From NCBI GenBank assembly GCA_964460035.1, contig CAYWPG010000035.1, positions 1-41,683 on the forward strand: a stretch of 41,683 bases of DNA, in the 5' to 3' direction. This stretch comes from CAYWPG01 sp964460035. GTDB lineage: Bacteria > Pseudomonadota > Gammaproteobacteria > Nitrococcales > AK92. How positions within the stretch are numbered: position 1 is the first letter of the stretch; every line of letters starts with the position of its first letter. Position numbers and translations under genes: made by a program. The notes beneath the pieces are model-generated. The model made no database searches. It saw only the letters and a list, made by a program, of their open reading frames with translations, and had not been told where the DNA came from. Below are positions 40,632 through 41,683 of this stretch, in pieces.

Positions 40632-41683
40632 ATGAGCCAAGAAATCCTCATTAACGTTACGCCGCGCGAGACACGGGTCGCGCTAGTCGAGAACGGTGTT
40701 CTGCAGGAGGTGAGCATCGAGCGCGAACGGCGGCGCGGGCTGGTAGGTAACGTCTACATGGGGCGGGTCTGCCGGGTGCTGCCGGGCATGCAGGCCGCCT
40801 TCGTGGAGGTTGGACTCGCCCGTACCGCATTTTTGCACGCATCCGATATCGCCCCGCCCGAGCCCTTCGATGCCGACGAGACAGCGTTGCGTCGCAGCGA
40901 GAATATCACCGACCTGGTCAGCGAACAGCAGCAGATTCTGGTACAGGTCATCAAAGATCCCATAGGTACCAAAGGTGCCCGCCTCACCACTCATATCACC
41001 ATCCCATCGCGCTATATGGTGCTGCTGCCGGGCGGCAAGGCCATAGGCGTGTCCGCTCGTATCGAAGACGAGGCCGAGCGAGCGCGGCTGAAAGCGATAG
41101 GGCAGAGTTTTCTGGATGCCGGCGATGAGCATGGCTACATCATGCGTACCGCTGCCGAGGGCGTCGATGTGGCCGCTTTGGAGGCCGATCGCAAGTTCTT
41201 GAACAAGCTCTGGAAGGCCATTCAGAACCGGGCCGCGAACGCACAGCCGGGAACGCTGGTGCATGAGGACTTGCCGTTGATGCTGCGTGCTCTGCGCGAT
41301 CTGCCGGTGAACGAGATCGAGCGGGTGCGGGTGGATTCGCGCGAGAACTTCCACAAAGTGCAAGCCTTCTGTGAGAAGTTCCTGCCGGAGCTGGCGCCTC
41401 GTATCGAGTACTATCCCGGCGAGCGCCCGCTGTTCGACCTGCACAATATCGAGGACGAGCTTGCCCGCGCCCTGGACCGCAAGGTCCCGCTCAAGTCGGG
41501 CGGCTACTTGATTATCGATCAAACCGAGGCTTTGACCACTATAGACGTCAACACCGGGGGCTACGTCGGTCACCGCACGCTAGAGGAGACGATTTTCAAG
41601 ACCAACCTCGAAGCTGCCCAAGCGATCGCGCGCCAGGTGAGGCTGCGCAATCTCGGTGGAATCATCATCATCGATTTCATCGA
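40632..41683 (+). CDS. rng: Ribonuclease G (5' part; gene continues past the window)
   Basis: The first 350 residues are present; full-length enzymes have about 490. The start MSQEILINVTPRETRVALVENG is the RNase G start, with GGGG about five bases before the ATG. The S1-like domain (about 38-125) with GLVGNVYMGRVCRVLPGMQAAFVEVG is followed by the RNase H-like and DNase I-like regions, including the first metal-binding Asp in TIDVNTGGYVG and the second in IIIIDFI just before the window ends. RNase G trims the 5' end of 16S rRNA and degrades some mRNAs. The Zn-link and C-terminal region lie outside the window. Confidence 0.96.
   Translation, partial: MSQEILINVTPRETRVALVENGVLQEVSIERERRRGLVGNVYMGRVCRVLPGMQAAFVEVGLARTAFLHASDIAPPEPFDADETALRRSENITDLVSEQQQILVQVIKDPIGTKGARLTTHITIPSRYMVLLPGGKAIGVSARIEDEAERARLKAIGQSFLDAGDEHGYIMRTAAEGVDVAALEADRKFLNKLWKAIQNRAANAQPGTLVHEDLPLMLRALRDLPVNEIERVRVDSRENFHKVQAFCEKFLPELAPRIEYYPGERPLFDLHNIEDELARALDRKVPLKSGGYLIIDQTEALTTIDVNTGGYVGHRTLEETIFKTNLEAAQAIARQVRLRNLGGIIIIDFI

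Overview
This is a high-G+C (by eye well above 60%) chromosomal window from a gammaproteobacterium. Three gene orders support that placement: bamD-rluD-pgeF-clpB, miaB-ybeZ(phoH)-ybeY-ybeX(corC)-lnt, and leuS-lptE-holA-proA-nadD-rsfS-rlmH. The pilS/sucC neighbourhood and a CIRCE operator in front of clpB point to a non-enteric, deeper-branching lineage (Chromatiales/Ectothiorhodospiraceae- or Xanthomonadales-like). That finer placement is inference only. There is no rRNA, CRISPR array, insertion sequence or prophage.

Positions 1-12306 form a sugar-nucleotide supply region, all on the + strand, with long non-coding gaps. It holds two paralogous membrane-anchored nucleotide-sugar dehydratases/epimerases (484-2421 and 4752-6704), galU between them, a ManB/AlgC-type phosphohexomutase, a degenerate PAP2 protein, ugd, and a bifunctional manC/algA. 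Together these make UDP-glucose, UDP-glucuronate and GDP-mannose, the donors for an exopolysaccharide or O-antigen. No glycosyltransferase, flippase or polymerase is present here. The two dehydratase genes share a block of 347 identical base pairs inside otherwise clearly diverged sequence, which looks like gene conversion. REP-like G+C-rich repeats sit in several of the gaps.

Positions 12569-17616 hold an elongator tRNA-Met and then a minus-strand type IV pilus block. It reads pilS (kinase), pilR (sigma-54 activator), a sigma-54 promoter with an upstream palindrome, pilA (major pilin, interrupted by a 100-N assembly gap and ending in a run of seven Asp), a strong terminator, and a membrane-anchored serine hydrolase of the beta-lactamase fold.

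Positions 17911-26058 hold sucCD, a glnB-type PII gene, then bamD (minus strand) and rluD-pgeF-clpB (plus strand). A perfect CIRCE operator lies just before clpB, implying HrcA control.

Positions 26384-41683 are the 'ybe' housekeeping cluster: miaB, phoH/ybeZ, ybeY, corC/ybeX, lnt, a convergent ybeL-like gene, leuS, lptE, holA, proA, nadD, rsfS, rlmH, maf, and the 5' part of rng, which runs off the window. Several genes here start on non-ATG codons, and nadD most likely starts on CTG. Two long perfect inverted repeats flank corC. Most of the window is ordinary housekeeping sequence. The items most worth following up are the conversion tract, the CIRCE-clpB pairing, the PAP2 protein lacking its catalytic residues, the poly-Asp pilin and the CTG start.
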